Source: Exilibacterium sp.
GTDB lineage: Bacteria; Pseudomonadota; Gammaproteobacteria; Pseudomonadales; Cellvibrionaceae
Assembly: GCA_028280195.1 (NCBI GenBank)
Contig: JANQMH010000103.1
Span: 1 to 64,000, forward strand
DNA: 64,000 nucleotides
Direction: 5' to 3'
Below the pieces are notes generated by a model. The model was not told the origin of the DNA and ran no database searches. It was given only the letters and a program-made list of their open reading frames with translations. Numbering within the stretch: position 1 is the stretch's first letter; each line of letters opens with the position of its first letter. Positions 35,524 to 43,461 of this stretch are shown here, in pieces. The translations under genes were made by a program, and so were the position numbers.

Positions 35524-35558
35524 AGCCCTAATACCATGATTCTTTAGGGCTCCTTTTT
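35524..35558 (+). terminator. Terminator-like hairpin in the island
   Basis: AGCCCTAA (35524-35531) and TTAGGGCT (35544-35551) form an 8-bp stem with a 12-nt loop, followed by CCTTTTT on the plus strand. No plus-strand gene ends here, so it may be left from a deleted island gene. Its loop contains one copy of AATACCATG. Confidence 0.5.
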
Positions 35559-35598
35559 CGTTAAAAAATTATTTAATATCAGATAGTTAGACATTTTC

Positions 35599-35744
35599 AA
35601 TACCATGGATCACTGAAAACATTGCCCATGGTATTGAGGCATGACTTGAACTAGGTCTCGGGCAATACCATGAAAAAATACCATTGATAATGCAGTACAA
35701 CCCGTTAACTAGATTTACTTTTTACTTATTTTTCAATAAGTTAA
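35599..35744. repeat. Island-end repeats, right
   Basis: AATACCATG occurs at 35599-35607 and 35664-35672, its inverse CATGGTATT at 35627-35635 and a variant AATACCATT at 35677-35685; a further copy is at 35530. TTATTTTTCAATAAGTTAA is at 35726-35744. The same motifs recur at 33134-33189. A cluster of short repeats next to an attachment site suggests arm-type integrase binding sites, although the integrase gene itself is not present. Confidence 0.5.
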
Positions 35745-35753
35745 TAATGCCGG

Positions 35754-37331
35754 TCATTCCCACTCAATCGTCGCCGGCGGCTTACTGGAAATATCGTAGG
35801 TTACCCGCGAAACCCCGGCAATCTCATTGATAATGCGCGAGGACACTTTCTCCAGCAGCTCATAGGGCAGCTGCGCCCAGCGCGCGGTCATAAAGTCCAC
35901 CGTCTCCACCGCGCGCAGCGCAATCACCCACTCGTAGCGGCGACCGTCGCCCACCACGCCGACGGATTTTACCGGCAAAAACACCGCAAAAGCCTGGCTG
36001 GTTTTGTGGTACCAGTCCGCCGCGTGCAGCTCCTCGATAAAGATGGCATCGGCTTCGCGCAAAATATCGGCATAGGCCTTCTTCACTTCGCCGAGAATTC
36101 TCACCCCCAGACCCGGCCCCGGAAAGGGGTGGCGGTAAACCATGTCGTAGGGCAGCCCCAACTCCAGGCCGATCTTGCGCACTTCATCCTTGAACAGTTC
36201 GCGCAGCGGCTCGACCAGCTCGAACTGCATATCCTCCGGCAGGCCACCGACATTGTGGTGGGATTTGATCACGTGGGCTTTGCCGGTTTTCGCCGCCGCC
36301 GATTCGATCACATCCGGATAAATAGTACCTTGCGCCAGCCATTTCACCCCGGTCAGCCTGGCGGCCTCGCGCTCGAACACCTCGATAAAGGTATTGCCGA
36401 TAATCTTGCGTTTCTGCTCGGGGTCGGCGACGCCTTCGAGCTTGCCCAGAAACAGCGTTTCGGCATTGGCGCGCACCACCTCGACACCCATATTCTTGCC
36501 GAACATATCCATTACCTGGTCGCCTTCATGCTTGCGCAGCAGGCCGTTGTCGACAAACACACAGGTCAGCTGGTCACCGATGGCGCGGTGCAGCAGCGCG
36601 GCGACCACGGAGGAATCGACACCGCCCGACAGGCCCAGCAGCACCTTGTCGCCGCCCACCTGCGCGCGCACCCTGCGCACTGCGTCCTCGACGATATTCG
36701 CCGCCGTCCACAGTACCTGGCAGCCGCACAGCTCCAGCACAAAGTGCTCGAAGATGCGCTTGCCCTGCAGGGTATGGGTCACCTCGGGGTGAAACTGAAT
36801 GCCGTAAAGATCTCTTTGCTCGCAATACATACCGGCGATGGGGCAGGACTCGGTGGCCGCCAGCAGCTGGAACTGCGGCGGCATCCTGGTGACCTTGTCG
36901 CCGTGGCTCATCCACACATCCAGCAGCGCGCCGCCGTCGTGGTCGACGTGATCCTTGATATCGTGCAGCAACGCACTTTTGCCCTGCACTTTCACCTGGG
37001 CGTAACCGAATTCCTGCAGCTGCGAGCCGGCAACTGCACCGCCCAGCTGCTGTGCCATCACCTGCATACCGTAGCAGATACCCAGCACCGGCACGCCCAG
37101 TTCGAACACCGCCGCCGGCGCCTGCGGCGACTGCCCGGTGGTAACCGACTCCGGCCCGCCCGAGAGAATGATGCCCCGCGGCGCGTAGTCGCGAATGTCC
37201 TCATCGCTGATATCAAAAGCGCGAATTTCGGAATACACACCGATTTCGCGCACGCGACGGGCAATCAACTGCGTGTATTGGGAACCGAAATCGAGGATCA
37301 ATATGCGTTGGGCATGGATATCTGCGGTCAT
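35754..37331 (-). CDS. guaA: GMP synthase (glutamine-hydrolysing)
   Basis: A 525-residue enzyme, the standard length. The N-terminal class I amidotransferase has the nucleophile Cys in [12 protein letters not shown] and His/Glu in [10 protein letters not shown]. The ATP-pyrophosphatase P-loop is [17 protein letters not shown], and the C-terminal dimer domain ends in [11 protein letters not shown]. It converts XMP, ATP and glutamine to GMP in purine synthesis. It lies 57 bp downstream of guaB in the classic guaBA arrangement. Its 3' end is the apparent target of the adjacent genomic island, whose insertion keeps the last codons. Confidence 0.97.
   Translation of the reverse strand: MTADIHAQRILILDFGSQYTQLIARRVREIGVYSEIRAFDISDEDIRDYAPRGIILSGGPESVTTGQSPQAPAAVFELGVPVLGICYGMQVMAQQLGGAVAGSQLQEFGYAQVKVQGKSALLHDIKDHVDHDGGALLDVWMSHGDKVTRMPPQFQLLAATESCPIAGMYCEQRDLYGIQFHPEVTHTLQGKRIFEHFVLELCGCQVLWTAANIVEDAVRRVRAQVGGDKVLLGLSGGVDSSVVAALLHRAIGDQLTCVFVDNGLLRKHEGDQVMDMFGKNMGVEVVRANAETLFLGKLEGVADPEQKRKIIGNTFIEVFEREAARLTGVKWLAQGTIYPDVIESAAAKTGKAHVIKSHHNVGGLPEDMQFELVEPLRELFKDEVRKIGLELGLPYDMVYRHPFPGPGLGVRILGEVKKAYADILREADAIFIEELHAADWYHKTSQAFAVFLPVKSVGVVGDGRRYEWVIALRAVETVDFMTARWAQLPYELLEKVSSRIINEIAGVSRVTYDISSKPPATIEWE
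35756..35769. repeat. Putative attachment site (right) within guaA 3' end
   Basis: ATTCCCACTCAATC contains the last guaA codons and part of the stop (minus strand ATTGAGTGGGAATGA). The near copy at 33099-33112 marks the other island end. The guaA reading frame is kept intact at this end. Confidence 0.65.
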
Positions 37332-37362
37332 TACAGCTCTCGGGATTCAGTCACTAATCACT

Positions 37363-37383
37363 AGTAACTAGTCACTAGTTACT
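37363..37383. repeat. 21-bp palindrome between guaB and guaA
   Basis: AGTAACTAGT-C-ACTAGTTACT is a perfect palindrome with 10-bp arms in the 57-bp guaB-guaA gap, flanked by more CACTAGT/CACTAAT repeats. No T-run follows, so a terminator is unlikely. It could be a protein site or an RNA hairpin that sets guaA expression. Confidence 0.5.
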
Positions 37384-37388
37384 GGTTT

Positions 37389-38864
37389 CTAACGACTGCC
37401 CACAGGATAGTTGGGGGCTTCTTTGGTAATTTGTACGTCGTGTACGTGGCTCTCGCCCATGCCCGCTGCGGTCACGCGTACAAATTTGGGCTTGGTGCGC
37501 ATGGTGGGGATGTCGACCGAGCCGGTGTAACCCATGGCCGAACGCACGCCGCCCATCATCTGCTGCACAATGGCCGACATCGGTCCCTTGTAGGGCACCC
37601 GGCCCTCGATGCCTTCCGGCACCAGCTTCTCCATGCCGTCGCTGGCGTCCTGGAAATAGCGGTCGGAGGAACCCTGGTGCTTGGCCATGGCGCCGAGTGA
37701 GCCCATGCCGCGGTAGGATTTGTAAGTGCGCCCCTGATAGAGTTCCACTTCGCCGGGCGCCTCCTCGGTGCCGGCAAACATCGAGCCCATCATAACGCAG
37801 TGGGCGCCGGCCACCAGCGCCTTGGCGATATCGCCGGAGAAGCGGATGCCGCCGTCGGCGATGACCGGAATATCCGTGCCGTCGAGCGCGGCCACCACAT
37901 TGGCAATGGCCGATACCTGCGGCACGCCGACGCCGCTGACCACGCGGGTGGTGCAGATCGAACCCGGGCCGATGCCCACCTTGACCGCGTCGGCACCGGC
38001 CTCGGCCAGCGCCAGCGCCGCCTCGGCGGTGGCGATATTGCCGCCGATCACCTGCATGTCCGGGTACAGGTCCTTGATGCGCCTGACTCTTTCAATCACA
38101 TTGCGCGAGTGGCCGTGGGCAGTGTCCACCACCAGCACATCGGCGCCGGCCTCGATCAGCGCGGCGACGCGAGCGTCGGTATCGGCGCTGGTGCCCACCG
38201 ACGCGCCCACCCGCAGGCGGCCCTCGGGGTCCTTGCAGGCGTTGGGGTAGGTCTCGGCTTTATTGATATCCTTGACGGTGATCAGGCCGCGCAGCTCGAA
38301 GCGGTCGTTGACCACCAGGACTTTTTCAATCCGGTGCCGGTGCAGCAGCGCCCGCACCTCGTCGGCCTCGGCGCCCTCTTGCGCCGTTACCAGCTTTTTT
38401 TTGCCGGTCATGATGCTGGCGACACTGGCATCCAGGTTGGTTTCAAAACGCACGTCGCGGCCGGTGACGATGCCCACCAGATCGCCGTTTTCCAGTACCG
38501 GCACGCCGGAGATATTGTGCTGTTTGGTCAGCGCCACCAGGTCCCTGATGGTGGCTTTGGACTCGATGGTAATCGGGTCTTTTACCACACCGGCTTCAAA
38601 TTTCTTCACCGCCCGCACTTCCATCGCCTGCTGCTCGATACTCATGCTCTTGTGCACGATGCCGATGCCCCCCTCCTGCGCCAGGGCAATGGCCAGGCGG
38701 GAGTCGGTAACGGTATCCATGGCCGCCGACACCAGTGGAATATTGAGCTTGATGGCCCGTGTCAGCCGGGTGACAAGAGAGACATCCCTGGCGGTGACCG
38801 TCGAATAACCCGGCACCAGCAAGACGTCATCGAAGGTGAGGGCTTCCTCGGCAATACGTAACAT
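37389..38864 (-). CDS. guaB: Inosine-5'-monophosphate dehydrogenase
   Basis: A 491-residue enzyme. I start it at [20 protein letters not shown], the family's N terminus; the frame further upstream runs through the promoter. Two CBS domains (about 95-205, with [12 protein letters not shown] and [14 protein letters not shown]) are inserted in the TIM barrel. The catalytic loop [17 protein letters not shown] carries the active-site Cys, and the flap region holds [20 protein letters not shown]. It oxidises IMP to XMP with NAD+, the first step of guanine nucleotide synthesis, and feeds guaA just downstream. Confidence 0.97.
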   Translation of the reverse strand: MLRIAEEALTFDDVLLVPGYSTVTARDVSLVTRLTRAIKLNIPLVSAAMDTVTDSRLAIALAQEGGIGIVHKSMSIEQQAMEVRAVKKFEAGVVKDPITIESKATIRDLVALTKQHNISGVPVLENGDLVGIVTGRDVRFETNLDASVASIMTGKKKLVTAQEGAEADEVRALLHRHRIEKVLVVNDRFELRGLITVKDINKAETYPNACKDPEGRLRVGASVGTSADTDARVAALIEAGADVLVVDTAHGHSRNVIERVRRIKDLYPDMQVIGGNIATAEAALALAEAGADAVKVGIGPGSICTTRVVSGVGVPQVSAIANVVAALDGTDIPVIADGGIRFSGDIAKALVAGAHCVMMGSMFAGTEEAPGEVELYQGRTYKSYRGMGSLGAMAKHQGSSDRYFQDASDGMEKLVPEGIEGRVPYKGPMSAIVQQMMGGVRSAMGYTGSVDIPTMRTKPKFVRVTAAGMGESHVHDVQITKEAPNYPVGSR

Positions 38865-38956
38865 AGGGGTCCAACCTCGAGCTGTGCGGGGGCCTGCCGA
38901 CGCTGAACGGGCGGGCGGCTGATTCGCGCCTGGCAATGCCCTTAGGTAAACCGGCA

Positions 38957-38985
38957 ATTATAAGCATTTGTCATTAATGGGTAAA
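38957..38985 (-). promoter_or_regulatory. Sigma-70 promoter of guaBA
   Basis: On the minus strand TTTACC (plus 38980-38985) and a perfect TATAAT (plus 38957-38962) are separated by 17 bp. The -10 box is about 90 bp before the guaB start. This is the strongest promoter match in the window. Confidence 0.65.
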
Positions 38986-39036
38986 CCGTAATATCGACAA
39001 CCGCCGCCGAGGCTGGGGTTTGTCGCAGCCCTGGCT

Positions 39037-39042
39037 TATAAT
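39037..39042 (+). promoter_or_regulatory. Minus-10 box directly in front of xseA
   Basis: TATAAT (39037-39042) ends 6 bp before the xseA ATG at 39049. The expected transcription start would fall on or next to the ATG, which would give a leaderless mRNA. There is no good -35 box and no ribosome-binding site between them. Confidence 0.4.
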
Positions 39043-39048
39043 GCGCCG

Positions 39049-40395
39049 ATGCACACAGACTCACCAGCCGCCCAGCGCGAAATCCTCAGTGTCAGCCAGC
39101 TCAATAAAAAAGTCCGGCAACTGCTGGAAACCCACCTGCCGCTGCTGTGGGTGGAGGGCGAAATCTCCAATCTGACCCGGCATACCTCGGGTCACTGGTA
39201 TTTCACCCTGAAGGACAGCAAGGCACAGATCAGCTGCGCCATGTTTCGCAACCGCAACAGCCAGGTGCGCTTTGCGCCGCAGCACGGCCAGCAGGTACTG
39301 GTGCGCGCCAGGGCCGGGCTGTACGAGCCGCGCGGCAACTACCAGCTGATTGTCGAGCATATGGAAGAGGCCGGGCACGGCGCCCTGCAGCGCGCTTTCG
39401 AAGCGCTCAAGGCGAAGCTCGCCGCCGAGGGGCTGTTCGATGCCGGCAGCAAGCGGCAACTGCCCGGCCTGCCCCGCCATATCGCCGTCATCACTTCGCC
39501 GAGCGGGGCGGCGATACGCGATATCCTCAGTGTGCTGGGGCGGCGCTTTGCCGCCACCGAAGTGTCGGTCATACCGGTACCGGTGCAGGGTCCGGAGGCG
39601 CCGCCGGCCATTATTAACGCGCTGGCGCTGGCCCACCGGCACGGCGCCATCGACGCGATCATTGTCGGCCGCGGCGGCGGCTCTCTCGAGGACCTGTGGG
39701 CCTTTAACGACGAGAGCGTGGCGCGGGCGATTGCCGCCAGCCGCATTCCCGTCGTCAGCGCCGTGGGCCACGAGATCGACTTCACCATTGCCGACTTCGT
39801 CGCCGATGTGCGCGCCCCCACCCCCTCTGCGGCGGCGGAGCTGCTGAGTCCCGACGCCGATGACTGGCTGCAGACCCTGCAGGGTTACGAAGTGCTGCTG
39901 ACCCAGGCGCTGCAGCGGCGCCTGGCTGCCCGGCGGCAAAAGCTGGAGTATCTGCGCGCGCGCCTGCGCCACCCCGGGGAGCGGCTGCAGCGCCAGGCCC
40001 AGCACCTGGATCACCTGGAAATGCGCCTCACCCGAAGCGTGCGCATGCGCCTGCAGCAGCAGGCCGCCAGGCTGCAACAGCTGTCGCTGCGGCAGCAGCA
40101 CCTGCACCCGGAGGTGGCGATCCGCCAGTATCTGCAACGACTGCAGGGCCTGCAGCGCCGGCTGCACGGCGCCATGCAGACAGTGCTGCAGCGACAGCGG
40201 CAACGGCTGTCGGCCAGTTCCCAGCTGCTGCAGTCGGTCAGTCCGCTCAATGTTCTGGCCCGCGGCTATGCCATCGTCACTGACCACAGCGGGCGCGCCG
40301 TGCGCGACGCCGCCAGTGTGCGGGCCGGCGACAGCGTTAGCGCGCGCCTGTCAAAGGGCCGGCTGTTATGTGAAATAAAATCCACTCAAGCCTGA
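39049..40395 (+). CDS. xseA: Exodeoxyribonuclease VII large subunit
   Basis: A 448-residue protein of normal length. The N-terminal OB-fold is LWVEGEISNLTRHTSGHWYF then TLKDSKAQISCAMFR. The catalytic core carries VITSPSGAAIRDILSVLGRR, IIVGRGGGSLEDLWAFNDES and VVSAVGHEIDFTIADFVADV RAPTPSAA-type motifs, and a long Gln/Arg-rich coiled coil fills about 270-400. With XseB it degrades single-stranded DNA from both ends. The start has no Shine-Dalgarno site. It is divergent from guaB, the usual gammaproteobacterial setting. Confidence 0.96.
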   Translation: MHTDSPAAQREILSVSQLNKKVRQLLETHLPLLWVEGEISNLTRHTSGHWYFTLKDSKAQISCAMFRNRNSQVRFAPQHGQQVLVRARAGLYEPRGNYQLIVEHMEEAGHGALQRAFEALKAKLAAEGLFDAGSKRQLPGLPRHIAVITSPSGAAIRDILSVLGRRFAATEVSVIPVPVQGPEAPPAIINALALAHRHGAIDAIIVGRGGGSLEDLWAFNDESVARAIAASRIPVVSAVGHEIDFTIADFVADVRAPTPSAAAELLSPDADDWLQTLQGYEVLLTQALQRRLAARRQKLEYLRARLRHPGERLQRQAQHLDHLEMRLTRSVRMRLQQQAARLQQLSLRQQHLHPEVAIRQYLQRLQGLQRRLHGAMQTVLQRQRQRLSASSQLLQSVSPLNVLARGYAIVTDHSGRAVRDAASVRAGDSVSARLSKGRLLCEIKSTQA

Positions 40396-40412
40396 GCGCC
40401 GCCCCCGAAGCC

Positions 40413-42539
40413 ATGACCGCACTCCGCCCTTTTTACCGCTACCTGGCCCTGCTTGCCGCCACCGCACTGCTGGCCGCCTGCGCCGACGACGAGCGCATCC
40501 CCGCGGCAGTATCGCCGGCGCAAACCGCTGCCGCCGGCGCCGCCGATCACGCCGTCCCAAGCTATATAGAAACAGGCGATCTGGACGCAATCCGGGCACA
40601 TGGCCAACTGCGCCTGCTGGTGCCGCGCTGGGATACGACTACCGCGCTGCCGCGCCGCGGCCTGCCGGTGCAGGTCTACCGGCAGATGGCGGAGGATTTC
40701 GCGGCAGAACTCGGCCTGCAGGTACAGTGGGTGCCGGTCGACGGTATGGCGGCGCTGATTCCGGCGCTGCTGGCGGGACGCGGCGATATGATTGCCACCA
40801 ACCTGACCCATACGCCCTCGCGCAGCCGGCAGGTGAGCTTTTCCCTGCCCATTACCCAGGTGCGCGAACACATCATCAGCGCCGCCGGCAGTGCGCCCGT
40901 CGATACGCCCGACAAACTGCACGGCCGGACCGTTGCCGTCAGCGCCGGCAGCGCCTACGAGGAGTCATTGCAGCAGCTGCGCGCCGACAATCCCCAACTC
41001 GATCTAAGCGTGCTGGCGCTGAGCGCCGCCAGCGACCCCGATCGCATGCTGGACCGGCTCAACAGCGGCGAGTTCGACGCTACGGTAATGGACAGCAACG
41101 TCGCGCTGTCGCTGTCGGCCTATCGCAGCGACTTTCGCGTCGGTACCGAGATCAGCGACGAGCGCAATATTGCCTGGGCAGTGCGCCCCGATGCCAGGCA
41201 GCTGCTACTGCAGCTGAATCTGTTTATCACCCAGACACTCACCCTGCGCCAGCGGCAGAGCATCTCCCACGACGATCTGCCGGTCATCGAGCAGCGCAAA
41301 ACACTGCGTATGATCACCCGCAACACGCCCACCAACTATTTTCTCTGGCGCGGCGAGCTGATGGGTTTCGAATACGATCTGGTAAAAAAATTTGCCGACC
41401 TGCACAAGCTGCGCCTGGAAGTGGTGGTGGCGCCGCCGGAGGTCGATATGATCGACTGGCTGCAACAGGGGCGCGGGGATTTGATCGCCGCCTCGTTTAC
41501 CGTCACGCCGGAGCGCGGCGAACGCGGCATCGCCTTTACCCGCACTTACAATGCCGTCGGCGAGCAACTGGTAAGCGGCGGCGACCGGCCACCCCTGCAG
41601 ACCCTGGAAGATCTGCGCGGCCGCACGCTGGTCGTGCATAAAAACACCGCTTACTGGCACACGGCTACAACCTGGTTGCAGCAGGGTCACGACTTTACCC
41701 TGGAGGCCGCCCCCGACGCCATGAACACCGACGAAATACTGCTGGCGGTGGCCGCCGGCCGTTTCGATGCCAGCCTGGCAGACAGCCACCTGGTCGCCAT
41801 CGAGCAGCGCTTTATCGACGGCCTGCAGCCGGGGCTGATCAAGGAACCGAAACGCAGCCACGCCTGGGCGGTTAGAGACGCCAACCCGCTGCTGCTGGAA
41901 GCCTTGAACGGCTATTTGAACGCGCACTACAAGGGCCTGTTTTTCAACGTTACCTACAACAAGTACTTCAGGAACCAGCGGCGTATCGAAAAATACCAGG
42001 GCCAGCGCCTCAACCCGCAGCAGTCGCTGTCCCCCTACGACGACCTGGTCAAGTCCGCCGCCAACCCTGTGCAACTGGACTGGCGCCTGGTGGTGGCGCA
42101 GATGTATCAGGAGAGCCGCTTTGACCCCGAGGCGGTGTCGTTTGCCGGCGCCCAGGGGCTGATGCAGGTGATGCCGCGCACCGCCAGGGAAATGGGTTAC
42201 CAGCTGCCGCTGACGGTGGAGACCGGCATCGTCGCCGGCGTTCGCTATATGGACTGGGTGCGCGCGCGTTTCGAGCGGCACCTGCCGCTGGAGGAGCGCC
42301 TGTGGTTTACCCTGGCGGCCTATAATGCCGGCTATGGCCACGTCTACGATGCGCGGCGCCTGGCGCGGCAGAAAGGCCTGGACCCGGACCGCTGGTTTGA
42401 CAATGTGGAAAACGCCATGCTGTTACTGAGCAAGCAGGAGTATGCCCGCCGGGCCCGTTTCGGTTATGTGCGCGGGCGTGAACCGGTTAATTATGTGCGC
42501 GGCATCCGGGACCGCTATCACGCCTATCTGTCGCTCTAG
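40413..42539 (+). CDS. Membrane-bound lytic murein transglycosylase F-like, with two solute-binding domains
   Basis: A 708-residue lipoprotein: the signal ends in LLAAC (Cys near residue 24). Residues about 48-285 form a family 3 solute-binding domain (DLDAIRAHGQLRLLVPRWDT). A second follows at about 290-520 (RKTLRMITRNTPTNYFLWRG, then LMGFEYDLVKKFADLHKLRL). The C-terminal SLT domain at about 545-700 has the catalytic Glu567 in QMYQESRFDPEA and AQGLMQVMPRTA. It cleaves peptidoglycan glycan strands to 1,6-anhydro products. E. coli MltF (about 520 residues) has only one solute-binding domain, so the duplication is notable. It follows xseA by 17 bp. Confidence 0.88.
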   Translation: MTALRPFYRYLALLAATALLAACADDERIPAAVSPAQTAAAGAADHAVPSYIETGDLDAIRAHGQLRLLVPRWDTTTALPRRGLPVQVYRQMAEDFAAELGLQVQWVPVDGMAALIPALLAGRGDMIATNLTHTPSRSRQVSFSLPITQVREHIISAAGSAPVDTPDKLHGRTVAVSAGSAYEESLQQLRADNPQLDLSVLALSAASDPDRMLDRLNSGEFDATVMDSNVALSLSAYRSDFRVGTEISDERNIAWAVRPDARQLLLQLNLFITQTLTLRQRQSISHDDLPVIEQRKTLRMITRNTPTNYFLWRGELMGFEYDLVKKFADLHKLRLEVVVAPPEVDMIDWLQQGRGDLIAASFTVTPERGERGIAFTRTYNAVGEQLVSGGDRPPLQTLEDLRGRTLVVHKNTAYWHTATTWLQQGHDFTLEAAPDAMNTDEILLAVAAGRFDASLADSHLVAIEQRFIDGLQPGLIKEPKRSHAWAVRDANPLLLEALNGYLNAHYKGLFFNVTYNKYFRNQRRIEKYQGQRLNPQQSLSPYDDLVKSAANPVQLDWRLVVAQMYQESRFDPEAVSFAGAQGLMQVMPRTAREMGYQLPLTVETGIVAGVRYMDWVRARFERHLPLEERLWFTLAAYNAGYGHVYDARRLARQKGLDPDRWFDNVENAMLLLSKQEYARRARFGYVRGREPVNYVRGIRDRYHAYLSL

Positions 42540-42768
42540 GGCCGCCATCTCCAAGCGGCCGCAGATATGCCCATGCACACGTCTGCAACTGTCTCTGCCC
42601 CGCTCGAGAACGATACAAGAACGTGATTTTTAAGCAAGCGGTGAAACCATTGCCGCGTGGAAGTAGGCGTGGATTTGTTTCGCCGCTGTAGCAAAACAAA
42701 ACACCGCAACAAAGTTGCAATCCAATACTTTTACACTGTCGCCGGCCCCACTGAATTGATACTCAACC

Positions 42769-43242
42769 ATGCAAACACACTCACTGCCGGTCATCTCGCT
42801 GCTACTCGCTTGCACACTGTCGCTAAGCGCCTGCCGGCCGAGCTTTACCTGCTCCACCCAAACCGCTCCGCTGCCCGAAGCCAATGCCGGCTGTTTTGTC
42901 ACCCGCGACGGCAAACTGCTGGTGGCACAACAGCACACCGGCCTGTGGAATCTGCCCGGCGGCACGGCAGAGGCGGGCGAGGCGGCACAGTGCACGGCCG
43001 AACGGGAGACCTGGGAGGAGACCGGTGTCAGGGTCGAAGCGGGCGAGCTGCTGCGTGTATTCGACAATGGTTTTCATCTGTTCCGATGTCGCGCCGCCGA
43101 TAACACCGCGGCGCCGCAGCCGCCGGACGGCGCTGAAGTGCGCGCGGCGCAGTGGCTGCAGGGCGGCGAGCTGGCGGACTATCGATGGCGTTTTCCCGAA
43201 CAGCTTGCCGATATGCAGCGGCTGTTGCGCGACCAGCCCTGA
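42769..43242 (+). CDS. Nudix hydrolase with lipoprotein-type signal peptide
   Basis: A 157-residue protein. The Nudix box is complete: GTAEAGEAAQCTAERETWEE then TGV (residues about 66-88), fitting Gx5Ex7REUxEExGU, and it is preceded by QQHTGLWNLPGG. Unusually, the N terminus is a signal peptide ending in a lipobox (LLLACTLSLSAC), so the enzyme would be a lipoprotein facing the periplasm. Nudix enzymes normally act on nucleoside diphosphates in the cytoplasm. It stands alone, 230 bp after the transglycosylase gene. The activity is inferred from the motif. Confidence 0.85.
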   Translation: MQTHSLPVISLLLACTLSLSACRPSFTCSTQTAPLPEANAGCFVTRDGKLLVAQQHTGLWNLPGGTAEAGEAAQCTAERETWEETGVRVEAGELLRVFDNGFHLFRCRAADNTAAPQPPDGAEVRAAQWLQGGELADYRWRFPEQLADMQRLLRDQP

Positions 43243-43402
43243 GGCACCTGTCACCTATTACCACAAGCAGGCAAAAATGCGTGCCGCGATGGGAGTAATA
43301 CACCCGCGGCAGGGGAATTTGCACTGTCAATTACTCTGCTAGTATTTCATAATCGCCCCCGATCAAAAGGCCCGATAAAGACGGCCGCTAAACAGGACGC
43401 CG

Positions 43403-43441
43403 TAACAACTTTCAATAACAGCTTTCAATAACAACTTTCAA
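43403..43441 (+). repeat. 13-bp tandem repeat before the di-haem protein gene
   Basis: Three units, TAACAACTTTCAA, TAACAGCTTTCAA and TAACAACTTTCAA, follow each other, and a partial fourth starts at 43442. They sit 20 bp before the gene start, inside its leader or promoter. Confidence 0.7.
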
Positions 43442-43461
43442 TAACAAAAAGGGATGCTCAT

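Noticed and set aside
36006..37364. A 452-residue open frame opposite guaA
   Set aside because: It is an antisense shadow of a complete and conserved guaA.
39061..40287. A 408-residue open frame opposite xseA
   Set aside because: It is an antisense shadow; its Gln/Leu-rich pattern mirrors the coiled coil of XseA.
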